From: Sphaeramia orbicularis
Taxonomy: Eukaryota; Chordata; Actinopteri; Kurtiformes; Apogonidae
Reading direction: 5' to 3'
Length of the DNA stretch: 64,000 bases
Assembly: GCF_902148855.1 (NCBI RefSeq)
Contig: NC_043966.1
Coordinates: 24,355,588 to 24,419,587, forward strand
Shown: positions 40,401 to 51,488 of the stretch, piece by piece
How positions within the stretch are numbered: position 1 is the stretch's first letter
Layout: each line of letters begins with the position of its first letter
Translations under genes and position numbers: made by a program
The notes under the pieces: generated by a model
Told to the model about the DNA's origin: nothing
The model's database searches: none
What the model saw: only the letters and a program-made list of their open reading frames with translations

Positions 40401-43400
40401 AATAAGTAGATAATCAGGTACAAAGTGTGGTCATTTAAAAGCATTTCTCGATTGAATTTACAGAACTGTTACTGCATTGTGATGTATCATGTTTACAGAT
40501 AATAGAAAATTACATATACCATAATCGACCCAAAACTGAATTGAACCGAAAGAGACTACTAGAAAGTAGTGTTGAGGAGAGTATTGGATCAGGAATCTCC
40601 TTTTGGTAGCCATAGCAACACACTACACAACATAGAGAATGTCCCTGTTTGTACAGTCCTGTATTGTCAACACAATAAATAAGCTAGCTGTGCAAGATTT
40701 AAGTTTAATGACATTTTTTTTTAATGTAAATGTTTTTTTGTGCTCAAATACTATTGTGCTAAGATTTGGCTACTTTTCTTATGTGCCAGTGCCATCATTC
40801 TCCTGCTCAAACTAGTGAATGCTGAAAAGAGGGGTGGTGGGCAGATGTGATGGTCACACTAATCATTTGAGATGACAGCAGCACTCCAGTTAACAAGGTA
40901 AAAAGAACTAGGCGGTGAGCTCCCCCTCCCCTGCAGCAGGTTCAGACCAAGCAGACAGAGCTAATGGAGGAGCAACAGGGAATGACAGTGATCGGCTCAG
41001 AACCGGCTGGAGATGCCAGATATGGGAGGGACAGTGAGGAGGGAGGCCATTAGCAGATAAATCCATAAAATTAACAAAGGAGGGAGGGCTGAGGAGAGAG
41101 CTGGAGAAAGGAGTGATGCCGTAGAGCACTCTGTTGGGCACACATATTGCTTCTTTGTCTTTTCCTGGTCATTTAAAAACAACTGCTGTCAGCTGAGTGA
41201 TGATATAATCTGAACAATTGGTACAGAGGTGGCCGGTAACACACTGTGCAAGTACTAAGCCCTGCTGCAGATCCTGATCAAGAAAGCTGCTTTGACCTTC
41301 AACACTCATGAACTTAAGTTTTTTCTCAATAGAAACCTGACCCTGGGGCTTTAAACAGTAAAGTGAAGCCTTTTAATGCAGGTCCATTGCCTCTGGTACA
41401 GACCAGCTTGCCTCTGTCTCCCATCAAGGCAGCCAGCACAGAGCCATGCTGTTGCTCTGTGCTAAAAACAGCCGTGCCACTCAGGAAGATCAAACTATCC
41501 AATGGGTATGCACTCCTGTGCTGTTGCTAGGCCCCCCTCGTTCTCTCTCCCTCTCCATCTCCCTCCTGCTCTGGAGGACATAACACAGAAAAATGGCTGA
41601 ATAATAAATTCTAACTCAATAAACGAGGAGACAGCAGCTGTACTCAGACAGAAAGCCCCTTGTCTGGGTCTCACTTTTTCGCCGGTGTAAAAGCTGGACA
41701 AGCAAAAACCTCTCACACACTAACACAGAAACAGTCTCTTCTCAATTTTAACACAATTGCCAATTGATACTCAAAACCTTTATAAAACACAGTAAAGTAT
41801 CATCACTTTATGGTACAGAGTGGATGACTGCAGTGAGGAGGTAGCACCAACTAGCCCATGTCAGTGTAAGCCCAGTGGATCTCTTGGAATTTAGTCTGGG
41901 AAAAATGTTTAAAATCAGCATCTTATAACAGCTAGCTTGCGAACTTTTACTTGCATAGCACAGACTGAATTACTTGGATACTACTGAGTACTGAAAATGC
42001 CTGCTATTGGCATCAAATTTCAATACCTGAGGAGTAAATGTCATCACTGTCACTGCATACAGCAGGCAAAATTACTTTAATACAGTATTTTCACTGTTAT
42101 CACGTTAACAGACAGCTTCCAGATGTGGTTAGTTAAAATGGTGAATTCGTATTGAAAAAGTACCATCTAAGAACTGGATTTGAAGCCAATATCAATATTG
42201 GTACTGGTTAAACAATATCTAGTTCTGAATGAAATTTAATCTGTAACTTTATCTGTGTATAATAAGGCAGTACACAGTAAGAAAATATACATTTTGAAGT
42301 ATTTGGGGGTGATATTTGCATGAATGTTATTTACAATACAAAACAGGATTGAATTATGTAAATTATAGTTACAATTTTAATAGGTGATAATCAGAAGTTG
42401 CTAAACACAGATAGATAATGGAGTTATATTTTTACTTGCTAAAATTAAATGAATTACTTAAAAGCATTACTTTTTAAGGCTGCATTATTCATCTGAACAT
42501 ACAAAGGTGTATCTGTGTCATGTATGCTGTGCATACAGTGTAGCCTACAACCTAATTAATAATCTAATTATAACCCATTCATGAATCCTTTATTGGGGTA
42601 CAATTATTGTAAATTTGTACCCTAGCCTACCTGTTCACACATGACACAAAGGATGGAGTAAATACACAACCAGGGAAGGATTGTATTCCTGTCCCTGAAA
42701 TTCAAGGATCATTTCACATTCATAGAGGGCAAAGGAGACTGCAATTTTATTGTGCAGTGAAACCTCTGACTACTATCCAGGAAAAAATATGTTTTCCAAT
42801 TCGAGGCACCAGGTCTAACTGACAAACTGCCCAAACCATCCAACAATAACATAGCATATACCTACCTAAATTATGGAAACTATTAAAATATATATATTCT
42901 GTATTTGGATCCTTCTACTTTAGGTATTGTGTAAATGAACAGAAGCGATAAAAATGTAAGACAACAATGAAGTAATCCAAACATTTAAAATACATTAATT
43001 ATTTTGAGTGATCTAATGAAATACAAACTACATAAAGGACATTGTTGGTGTGTCTGTTCTATAACCTAAAATTATTTTAAAAGTATTCATGCTGTGTGAC
43101 CTGTCCATTAAAGTTGTATTAGAACTTTTATTAATGATAGAATTTTAAAAAAGATTTCTCAACTGAATTTCAAAAATTTCAGATATTGGTGTGATGTTAT
43201 TGTCTATTCATGATATACTTCTAACCTTACATTAAAATACGTTTTTAGCTGCTACGACAACAAAACTACATATCATAAGTTGAAATATCAGACAAAATCC
43301 ATAATTCAGTTAGAATATGTGCTAAAATTACATGAAAGTAGTGAGGACGAATTCAGTTATTTGTATCAAAGGTGGATTTATAATGATCAAAATAGTGGTA

Positions 43401-43841
43401 AAAGGGCTGTAACAGCTAGCCTGCTGATTTACAAACTGAAATTTTGCTTCTTTTCTCTTATAGAAATGAGAAGAAATCCTGGTTTGACTGAGGATTTGTT
43501 TGTGTAAATGTGTCTTAAGTGGGCACCAGTATAAGTTCAGTATTTATACAACAGTATGTCGAACCGAAAGGCTTCAGTTATCCTGACAGTGATGACAATG
43601 CCTGTCTAAACAGAAAAAAGACATGTATGCGAAGGATTGATGTGTGCTGTGTCTGCTGCATTGTTACCTTGAGAGAGTCAAAGCAGGCGATGACTCGGCC
43701 ATTCTCCACATGGCAGCTCCGGGAGGGGTGAGCAAACTTGCATTCGGCATCCGACCGCGAGCAGGTGCCTCTCTGAAACTCACGACACACTTCCAGGGTC
43801 AGCCATTTGGTGTCTCGCCCCATGGTCATGCTGACAGCCAT
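25331..43841 (-). CDS. mbnl3: Muscleblind-like splicing regulator 3
   Basis: RNA-binding protein that regulates alternative splicing through YGCY motifs. Coding exons: 43668-43841, 36129-36293, 34538-34741, 34201-34440, 32050-32203, 27097-27191 (95 nt, alternative) and 25331-25473. All junctions are canonical and in phase. Four CCCH fingers are present: C19/C27/C34/H38 (CX7CX6CX3H), C53/C61/C66/H70 (CX7CX4CX3H), C183/C191/C198/H202 and C219/C227/C232/H236. PLPKRS, after the fingers, may help nuclear import. With the 95-nt exon the protein is 344 residues and ends SAGSNQ; without it, 359 residues with a different tail. Human MBNL3 is about 354 residues. MBNL3 is preferred over MBNL1/2 by its linker ([14 protein letters not shown]) and by its location next to rap2c and hs6st2. 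I did not find counterparts of the 54-nt and 36-nt alternative exons known in other MBNL genes. Confidence 0.93.
25631..26091 (+). mobile_element. Mariner-like non-autonomous element, copy A
   Basis: About 460 bp. The left end is cagctgcggaaaaaattagg and the right end ggtctcttaattttttt followed by ccagagctgta, which are inverted repeats of the TACAGCTCTGGAAAAAA type. It lies 158 bp upstream (in the sense of transcription) of the mbnl3 terminal exon. The reverse complement of copy B at 30830-31292 matches it along its whole length, about 80-85% by eye. Confidence 0.7.
26092..27096 (-). other. mbnl3 intron between 95-nt and terminal exons
   Basis: AT-rich intron sequence outside copy A. No exon or other element was recognised. 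Confidence 0.7.
27097..27191 (-). CDS. mbnl3: mbnl3 alternative 95-nt exon
   Basis: Exactly 95 nt, like the alternative exon of MBNL1. It starts phase 1 (completing GTT, Val) and ends phase 0, encoding [20 protein letters not shown] and then [11 protein letters not shown], the conserved muscleblind C-terminal segment. The donor is CAG|GTTTGC and the acceptor ATAAAAG|TTCCC. The acceptor tract is A-rich and weak, which fits regulated inclusion. Because 95 is not a multiple of three, inclusion changes the frame downstream. Confidence 0.88.
27192..32049 (-). other. mbnl3 intron before the 95-nt exon
   Basis: About 4.9 kb. It contains mariner-like copy B (30830-31292). The polypurine stretch at 27220-27260, read as pyrimidine on the transcribed strand, lies just upstream of the exon and could serve splicing. 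No further coding exon was recognised. Confidence 0.65.
30830..31292 (-). mobile_element. Mariner-like non-autonomous element, copy B (inverted)
   Basis: About 460 bp, starting TATACAGCTCTGTAAAAAAC and ending ttaattttttccacagctgta, with TA at the left boundary as expected for a Tc1/mariner-type insertion. It is in the opposite orientation to copy A. The pair brackets the 95-nt exon of mbnl3. Confidence 0.7.
32204..34200 (-). other. mbnl3 intron
   Basis: Lies between the ZnF3/4 exon and the 154-nt exon. It contains an unclassified repeat-like patch near 33545-33680 (caccaatttccatgaaattt). No extra exon was recognised; the 54-nt exon of MBNL1 would be expected here. Confidence 0.65.
34742..36128 (-). 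other. mbnl3 intron
   Basis: Canonical GT-AG boundaries. No other feature was recognised. Confidence 0.75.
36294..43667 (-). other. mbnl3 intron after the ZnF1 exon
   Basis: A 7.4-kb intron that interrupts zinc finger 2. It contains CA runs at 37162-37210 and 37371-37404. A GC-richer, less AT-skewed block at about 40,880-41,720 has no open exon with splice support and could be a conserved non-coding element; this needs a comparison to settle. Confidence 0.6.
37162..37404. repeat. Two CA microsatellites
   Basis: (ca)n at about 37162-37210 and again at about 37371-37404, separated by 160 bp of ordinary intron sequence. Confidence 0.9.
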
Positions 43842-43859
43842 CACAGAGGCTCGCAAACA
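43842..43859 (-). CDS. mbnl3: Possible in-frame 5' extension of mbnl3 exon 2
   Basis: The acceptor (CACTGCTCAG, AG at 43860-43861) places 18 nt before the usual ATG. They read CLRASV in the same frame as the protein. Normally this would be 5' UTR. It becomes coding only if joined to the upstream exon at 50399-50419. Confidence 0.4.
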
Positions 43860-43874
43860 CTGAGCAGTGGTGAA

Positions 43875-43889
43875 GGGGGGGGGGGGGGG
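43875..43889. repeat. 15-base G run in acceptor tract
   Basis: On the transcribed strand this is a C15 run forming most of the polypyrimidine tract of the mbnl3 start exon. Confidence 0.85.
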
Positions 43890-46800
43890 CAGATAAACGG
43901 GAAACTGTTTGAGGATTAAAAAAAAAAGTCCTCCACAAAAAAAAACAGAAGTAAAAAATATTTTCAGCGTTTCTTTGCGTGAACAGACACCAAGTTCTTT
44001 CAGTAGGTTATTTTAGGGGATGTTTATTAGTTCTTCCTGGGAAAAGTGGCAGCTGAAGTTTCACTGGGGTCAGAGAGAGGGACTTAACTGTGAGTCAGAG
44101 GCCAGCTCTGTCTCAAAAAAAAGAAAAGAAAAATAAAACACAGAAGTACTTTGAGGATATTACTCTGTCATGACTGGAGAAATGACTGAGACAGACACTC
44201 TTCCAGGAGAGGGAAGCTCTGGGAGCTATGTCTTGAGCCCTCTGTCCTGCCTCAGAGTGTCTGCGCTTTCCCCTAGTGATCAGATCAGAGGATGTTAAAT
44301 TCACGTCAACATGGCCAAGGCTGAGGCAGTCACTACAGTGCTAGATATGGCCGGACTGACTGACGGAGAGCAGTAAGGAGATTTCTGTAGAACAAGAAAG
44401 CAGAGCCTTGTAGGGTGGTGTCCTTGCACTGATGAGACAAGGTGGTAGCTCAGCTCAGACTGTGAGGGGACTGCAGCTCTGCAAGATGGGATGGATGACT
44501 CTGTGGCTGTCAGGATAAAATATAGCCACCATTCAAGGCCAAACACACAGTGAGCTCCCTCCTGCTCTCATCCAGCAGTCAGAAGGCAGCACAGCAGCTC
44601 GACAGCAGCAGACGACCCCTTGCAGTAGGCACTTTGGACTTCCAGTTCCTCCTTTTACTTCAGTTTTTTTCTCATCCTTTCCTCTCTGTTGCCTATGTCA
44701 TCCCCTTCACTGATCTCTCTTCTGCATGTCCTTGCTTGTTGCGAGCCCTTGCTGTGGACTGTAAAAAAACAAATAAAAAGAGTCATTAACAAAATGGCAG
44801 GCCTGTTGAAAATTTTTAAAAATGCAGTTAAAGCTACAAGCTCGTGTTAGGCGTCTTTCAAAGCTTAGCGGAGGGTAGTGATGAGAACCACGAGGTAAGA
44901 GGGGGAAAAGGAAAGAGAATCAAGTGAGGACAAACAAATAAGGGAGCGGAGCATACGGGAGGGAGGGAGGCAGCAATGAACAGGAAAGGGCAAGCTATGT
45001 CTTGATTAAGTGATACAAGAGGGAGAGAGAGAGAGAGAATGGAGATGGAGGAATATTGCAGGCAGGACAGAGACGTCACTTCAACTCCCCTGAGCTCCAC
45101 AGAGCAGAAAGTAATTGACTAACTTGACATGAATCATGCTGCAACATACTGTGAGAAGCAATGTCCTTGATATGGCGCAAGCTGGCCGGCACTTGTGGTC
45201 TGCACTGATGATTCGCGAGTACAGCGGACAGTTATTAATTTCAGGGAAAGAATGAGAAAAAAAGAGTAAAGGCAGAAGCAGAGGGGGTTCACAACTGCAG
45301 CTGCTGTGCTCAATGCAAGGCTGAACCCAATCAGACGGACTTTTACAGGCAGGCAGGACACGTCAGCAACCAATGACAAAGCGGTTTTCTCATCAGCTCC
45401 TCCCTCCACACAGCCCGTCCTTGTTCCTCCCAAGCTTTTTCCCTGGCACAGCACAGTCATGGTTGAGCCACATGCTAATATTAAAATTGAACAACAACTC
45501 TGAAGTGCCCCAAAACACCTTTAAGAAGGAGTACATTTTTAATCTGATATTGGGTTCCTGCAGGGTGTAACTCTAAAATGGATGCAAGGAGAATGCAGCC
45601 TGATGTGTTCACTGTGAGGGAGGAGAGTGACGTGTTTGGACACTAACTGAATACAGATAACAATCATTGAGGTAGCTTAATAAAGAACAAACTGCCTCCC
45701 AGGGGAAGACACAAAGCATTTTCAAACTTGGAAAGCTAAACTGTAAAAAATAAACATAAGGGAAAGTACATTCATGCCTGAAGTGAATAAATAATAGTCT
45801 AGATGCAGGAGAGGAGGAGTACAAAAAATAGGAGGAGGAGGAGGAGATGGGGTTGGAGCAGATTTTATCAGTCCCCACGTCTGATGGCGGCAGACACAGA
45901 CGGAGGAAGCGGCGGGGGGGAGAGTGTGAGGGAACAAGTGTGTGTCTGTGTATGAGAGCATGCAGATAGCACAGAAGGAGAACACCGCATTGGAGTGGGA
46001 GACGAGGGACAGGGGGAGGTGGGAAATGAATTGATACTCCCATCTTCAAACCCAAGAACAAAGACAGCACCACAAAAAAACAGCCAGGAATGAGAGATGA
46101 GCAGGTACAGCAATTGCTTTGCTTGCTTAACCATTATGCTTGTCCGTGCCTCCTCCTCCTCCTTGTCCGCCAACAGATCAATACAAAGTTTTCTCAGGAG
46201 GACAAGACAAGCACTCCTCCTACAGCTCTGCCTGTCCTGCATTAAAGTCCACGTCAGTGTCAAGTGCCTTTGCTTATGCACGCTCTGACGACGCACCTCA
46301 CCAATATGCATTCGGCATCAAAATGCTCCTCAGCAATGCACAGCCCTCCTCACTTCTTCCCATTGTAGCTGCTCCAGACACCACAGTTGCTATTATGTTT
46401 GTTCTTGGAAAGCTACAGAGAACAAACTGGCTCTCCTCCAAATTCATTCCAGTTTATACTGCATCCCTTTACCTTTGAATAAACACACTAAAGCACTATA
46501 TTGACCTTCACTTGCTGATGTATGCTGCCAGAACTCTGCACTAGAGGAGTTTAACCCTTCTGAAAATTGTTCATCTAAATATTTTCTCGATACCTCTGCC
46601 CTGTATCAGAGGCTTTCAGGACATTGACATACAATAAGGATAGATGAAAATACAAAAATCATTCGACAGTGTAATTTACATGTAGGTTATGCATGTGTGC
46701 CCATTTGGGGCTTTTGTTTGTTTCGAGACAAGTTGATTGCATGCATAAGGATTATTAATAGGCTAGCAGTTTGTTATTTAATTTTGTTTTTGCGTAATGA

Positions 46801-47256
46801 CACAGAGACATAAAAAAAACGTTAGTTGGCACTTAGAGAGAAGCCACCCATTTTTGTTCCATTACTGGTGGGATTACTCAGATTACATATGGTTTTATAT
46901 CAAATCGCCTATCTTTTAGGATGTGTGACTCTTTAATTGTTGATCTTCTATGTTTATAACTGAACAGATCAAGTTCTCTGCCTCAATACATAGAGATTAA
47001 ACATGAGGTCAGACACATTAAATTAAAACGCAGTGAGCAATAAATTGGAAAAAAAAAAAACTGATGATGTGAGGGATATGAGTTAGATAAAACTTTCAAA
47101 TCTAAATATTGATGAAGAGAACAGTTCAAGAGAACTTGAGGCTGCATGTTTGAGGCTGCATTATTGTGCGATTGCAACCCACATAAGAACAAAACAGTGC
47201 AGTGTAAAAACAATGCTAGATAGCTAGATAGATAGCTAGATAGCTAGATAGATAGC

Positions 47257-47321
<65 letters not shown>

Positions 47322-49651
47322 TTGCTGTATTCCATATGGATATAGGGAAAACTGATATAGACAGAAATAATCTTGGCCTACTGAACTTGTCCGACCTTTA
47401 CTATGCAGCACAAACAATTATTTGCAGTGATGCGGCATGCTGAATAAATATAGCGTGCCCTAGTTATAACCGTTATTATGCTGCTGACCCTTCTGCAGGT
47501 GTCTGCAGTGAGAAAAGGGGCTCCAGCAGTCAGTAGGTGGGGGTCTATGTGTAGGTGGTTAAAGGATGGGGGAAATATAAGGAGGATGATTGGGGGAGGT
47601 TGCTGTTGACTCCGGCGCACTGCGTCCCTCATCAAACACAGTGCACCAAAGGGCTACCGACAGCGTAACCTTCAGCGGAGCTCTGACGTCTGCATTAGGG
47701 CTGGTGTGTAGGCTGGGTGCCACCTCAACAGACAGCCCTGCACCTTATCTGCTCGCACCACAGATAGCAATAAAACTGTAAAATGTGCCAGGGTAAGGTA
47801 ATACATTAACAGATGAATTAGCCCCTTTCATTTCCTCTATTTGCCTCTCTCCCTAGTGCTTTTCTCTTGCATAATTACTGTATAGGAAAGGGAAAATTAT
47901 ACGGCTCTTGACACTTTAATTTCTTGCTGTTGGTTGTGGCAATATCCGGCGATGTACTGTAGAATTAAAAGCCGTAAATTCTGGTAGATTTATACACAGC
48001 AGTGGTCCTACACAGAGAACAAAAGGATAGCAAAACTGTGGATTTGAAAAGCCAGTGAGGGATTCTAGCATTTAAACATTGGAGAAAACACTGATTTATG
48101 CTTCAGCTCAGTTGCACATGAGAATCTGTGGTGTTTCCTGTGGGAGTTTTTGATATTTTTAATCTGGAGTTCCCCCATCTCCAAAAACCTGGTGAATTAC
48201 TTATCAAAAGCATGAGGCAAAGGGACTTGTGAAAGAAGCAGTATAGCGGTGCCAAACAGCACTTATCTCTAACTTTGAGAGGAGCAAATTATTCAAGAAG
48301 AATTATGTTCAAGGACAAGAGCAAAACAGGATGACATGAATGACCAGGTGATTGATTGAAAAGCACGAGGTGGAAGATCCATAAATCACAATGAGAGTAA
48401 AAGCTTGCAGCCTGGAGGGAGGGAGCGAAGTAATTAGGTTAAGTATCAGTAATCCTTTCATCTCATTAAAGCACCACGGTTCTCATTCAAGCAAACATAC
48501 ACAGAGTAATCATACAGGACGACAGACCCTACCCTGAAGGTGGACACCTGGAAACAACTTCATCTTTCTGTCTACTCAAAGTTTTACTCAGCAAAGACAT
48601 TTTAGAGGAATTACAGAAGACTGTATAAAGTGAAGGCCTTCTAACGTCCATTGTCCTTTAACATAAAACTGATTTGACTCATGGGTTTCATATATCTGAA
48701 GTGAGACCATGAAAGTTAACTGTGTGAAATACTGCAGACATTAAAATCGCAGCAGCTGGTACTGTCAGCATACATTTCTGATTTGCCTTTGCTGCTGCAT
48801 CACTGGTGGAAGATTTTATTTGCACCATAAAAGATGGAAGATCCCCAGTGGTTAATGTGTGAAAGGGGAAATGAAAACAGGTTATGTGGGAAATGTAGCT
48901 GTTTGTGTGTGTGTGTGCCAGTTTATCAGTGTTTATATTAAGTAAAGAGAAACTAGCTAAACTGGTGCAGAGTCCACAGCCAAGAGGGAGTGTGAACTTG
49001 TCTTGACTGGCTTTATTGTCAGATGAGCCAACCACATCATGTCAATACATTCAGTGGAAATGCATGGATTTAGGAAGGTTATTCTGGGTATCTGTCTCCA
49101 GGACCAGAACAACACGCACACAACCAAGAACAGATGTATTTTTGACAGATGTAATGCATTTAAACGCCATAATAACAGTGAAGGGTGTCCTAGAAGGTTA
49201 TTTCTCGTATATTTTTGCTCATAACTCTCAGACAAGACTGCCAAACCAAGTTCCACCTAGGCCAACGATCTGCTGGGTGCACCTTTAAAACGCACTAAAA
49301 TATGATGCTTCGTTGCAGCGTTATTTGTATATATACAAATGGGGCTGTGCGCTCTTAAGAGACATAGCTAAAACGGGTCAAATGTAAATGTCATCACTGT
49401 TGTGTCTGTGAGTAACACTGCAATAACGCACGTATTTACAATAACAAAGACAGATTTGAGCTTCATGCAACAGGCATGGAGTGCAAAAAGCATTTTACTG
49501 CAACTTGCACATACACGTGTAGCCTTATGACTGCAACATGGAGGAGGCATAACACTGAAAGGAATTATTAGTTTTCAAAATGCGTCAAGTAAAATTATTA
49601 TTATTGCTGCAGAGTAACTGCGCCAGACATGACCATGCACAGCCTTCTTAC
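43890..49651 (-). other. mbnl3 first intron
   Basis: About 5.8 kb. It contains purine-rich stretches near 45,000-45,050 and 45,810-46,020 and a GATA-type repeat at 47217-47321. Blocks at about 47,770-47,960 and 48,330-48,470 look less diverged in composition (TAATTA and CATTAAAG-like motifs) and may be enhancers; this is a guess. No coding exon was recognised. Confidence 0.5.
47217..47321. repeat. TAGA/GATA tetranucleotide repeat
   Basis: About 25 tetranucleotide copies. The left part is interrupted by tagc variants; the right part (from about 47,265) is pure. Confidence 0.95.
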
Positions 49652-49930
49652 CTGTTCTAGTCCAATCGGATTCAAGCTCAAATTTCTTTCCAAAATTACG
49701 CCGTTTTCCGCAAAGACGCCTTCCCAAATGAGGTCTACACGTAACGTTATCTTAAAATGAAAGAAACATGGGGAATTAGCGACAAAAAAAATAAAAGCCA
49801 CTAGAAAACGTGTGCTACCGCCGCGGAGTGAAAGAAAGAGGCGACGGTGCTTTGGCAGGCAGCAGCACAGACTGAACACACAGCAGGTTCAGAAAAATCC
49901 GAGGGAGGGCGAAACGGTGAGGGAGGAGTC
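49652..49930 (-). other. mbnl3: Probable mbnl3 5' UTR exon and promoter
   Basis: A strong donor CTAGAACAG|GTAAGA (GT at 49650-49651) ends a stretch with no useful ATG and raised GC/CpG content (about 49,800-49,930), as expected for a non-coding first exon spliced to the ATG exon at 43859. The transcription start is not fixed. Confidence 0.55.
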
Positions 49931-50398
49931 GCTGTCGTTTATTAGATAACATCATTAGCACTGGGGGAAAAATCGTGGTCACGACTGAGGACAGCTGGTA
50001 TCAAGGTAGTTGGCATAAACACTGGCTACATATCGCAGGTTGGTACACACAAACAGGGTGGATAAGGATAAAGATAAGGCAGGTTTTCCTAATTTTACAG
50101 AGGGTCAAAGCTGCTGGTTGAGATTCCACCCGTCAGAGGTCAATACACATTCAATGTTAGGATACATTTTGAAGCTTGTGTTCCTTCAATAATGAAATAC
50201 TGTATCTGGAGCTAATGCTAACTACCGCAGTTAAAAGTTAAGCTAGCGCTGGAAACCTAACGGTCAAATTTTAACAGCGGTCTAAACGTAGACTACATTT
50301 ACACTATTGAACCAGATTAAGGTATATATTTGTAGCTGCTGCTCTGGTTTAATGGGTTAAGAACTTCCAGACGATTTAAAAAGTAAAGCAGCTCTTAC

Positions 50399-50419
50399 CT
50401 GCTGTGCATTGGGCTTCAT
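50399..50419 (-). CDS. Candidate alternative mbnl3 first coding exon
   Basis: The minus strand reads ATG AAG CCC AAT GCA CAG CAG and then a perfect donor GTAAGAG (GT at 50397-50398). It ends in phase 0. Splicing to the mbnl3 exon starting at 43859 would add MKPNAQQCLRASV before MAVSM in frame. No other gene lies here that could own it. Without transcript data this remains a candidate. Confidence 0.4.
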
Positions 50420-51488
50420 GGTGTCTCAAAATGAAAGTGTTCTTCTAAATAAAATTGAGGTGCACAGTATACTCATATTATCTTCCAGACTTAAACAACA
50501 TAAGCGATAATAGACTTAAGTTTCCAAATGGTTCAATTATTTAGGCTTATATAGGTCTGAGTATCAGTCAGGTACAATATCAAAATGACACAATTTATGT
50601 CTGATTTACCTTTCTTTCTATTATTGTAGCCTTTCAATTCATATGACTTGCATGTTATCAGAAAAATCAATGGTCAACCCGTGGATGTTTTAAGTAAACC
50701 GGGTTAAACCCCTTTCCAATCATACTGAAGAAACAGCTGTGATGTCAGATATCACCTTATGTCCATTCAGCTCAGGAAGTATTGATTTCATCTAAATTAC
50801 AACAGCGCACTCTGCTGGTGATGGACGAAGCTACAGGTTGACACTAAAGCCTTCACTATTTTGTTTCACACAATCTGAAAAAAAGACGCCAAAAACATAG
50901 TTCAATGAATGTAAAAGTAGTTTTATATAAAAAGTAAAGTTTGGGACACATTCAGAACCTTCACAACATTAGCAGTTATTCTACATACTGAGGTAAGAAA
51001 ATTTAATTTCTTTTTTTTTTCTTAAGACACTTAAAAACGCAGATACATTTTAAAATTCACTGTACGTGTTTCAGACAAGACAGTTTGGCATACAGATTGT
51101 TAATCACAAACAGTAGCTTTTTTCCTGACAAAAACAACTATTATATTGTTATTTTTAACAAAGAGAATTTTTTTTAAATCTTTATTACAAGAACTGACTT
51201 CACTTATGTGTAAAAGTCACAAGAAAGCTTTAGAGATTACTGAAAGGTATAGGATTGCAAGTAGCTATACCATTCTCTGTCAAGAAAATGTTTTCAGTTT
51301 GAATATCATTGGTGGCAAAGTTATACAATCAGAATCAATAAATAAAAATTCATCATTTAAAACAGTTCATTGGGAAGAAAAAAATCGGTGAATGCCATAG
51401 AATAAAAAACAAGCATCATTAACAGCAGTCAAGGCAGCATTTGGCACACTCGGTTTTAAGACATCCTAGTGCTCCTGCTTTCCACTTG
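50420..51488 (-). other. Spacer between hs6st2 3' end and mbnl3 5' end
   Basis: Holds the hs6st2 3' UTR. A minus-strand AATAAA (tttatt near 51180) is a possible polyadenylation signal, about 300 bp after the stop. The remainder is upstream sequence of mbnl3. No further gene. Confidence 0.5.

Noticed and set aside
45609-46073. 154-codon open frame on the minus strand in mbnl3 intron 1
   Set aside because: Driven by pyrimidine-rich, low-complexity sequence (Pro/Ser/Leu runs). Overlapping frames on both strands are equally open.
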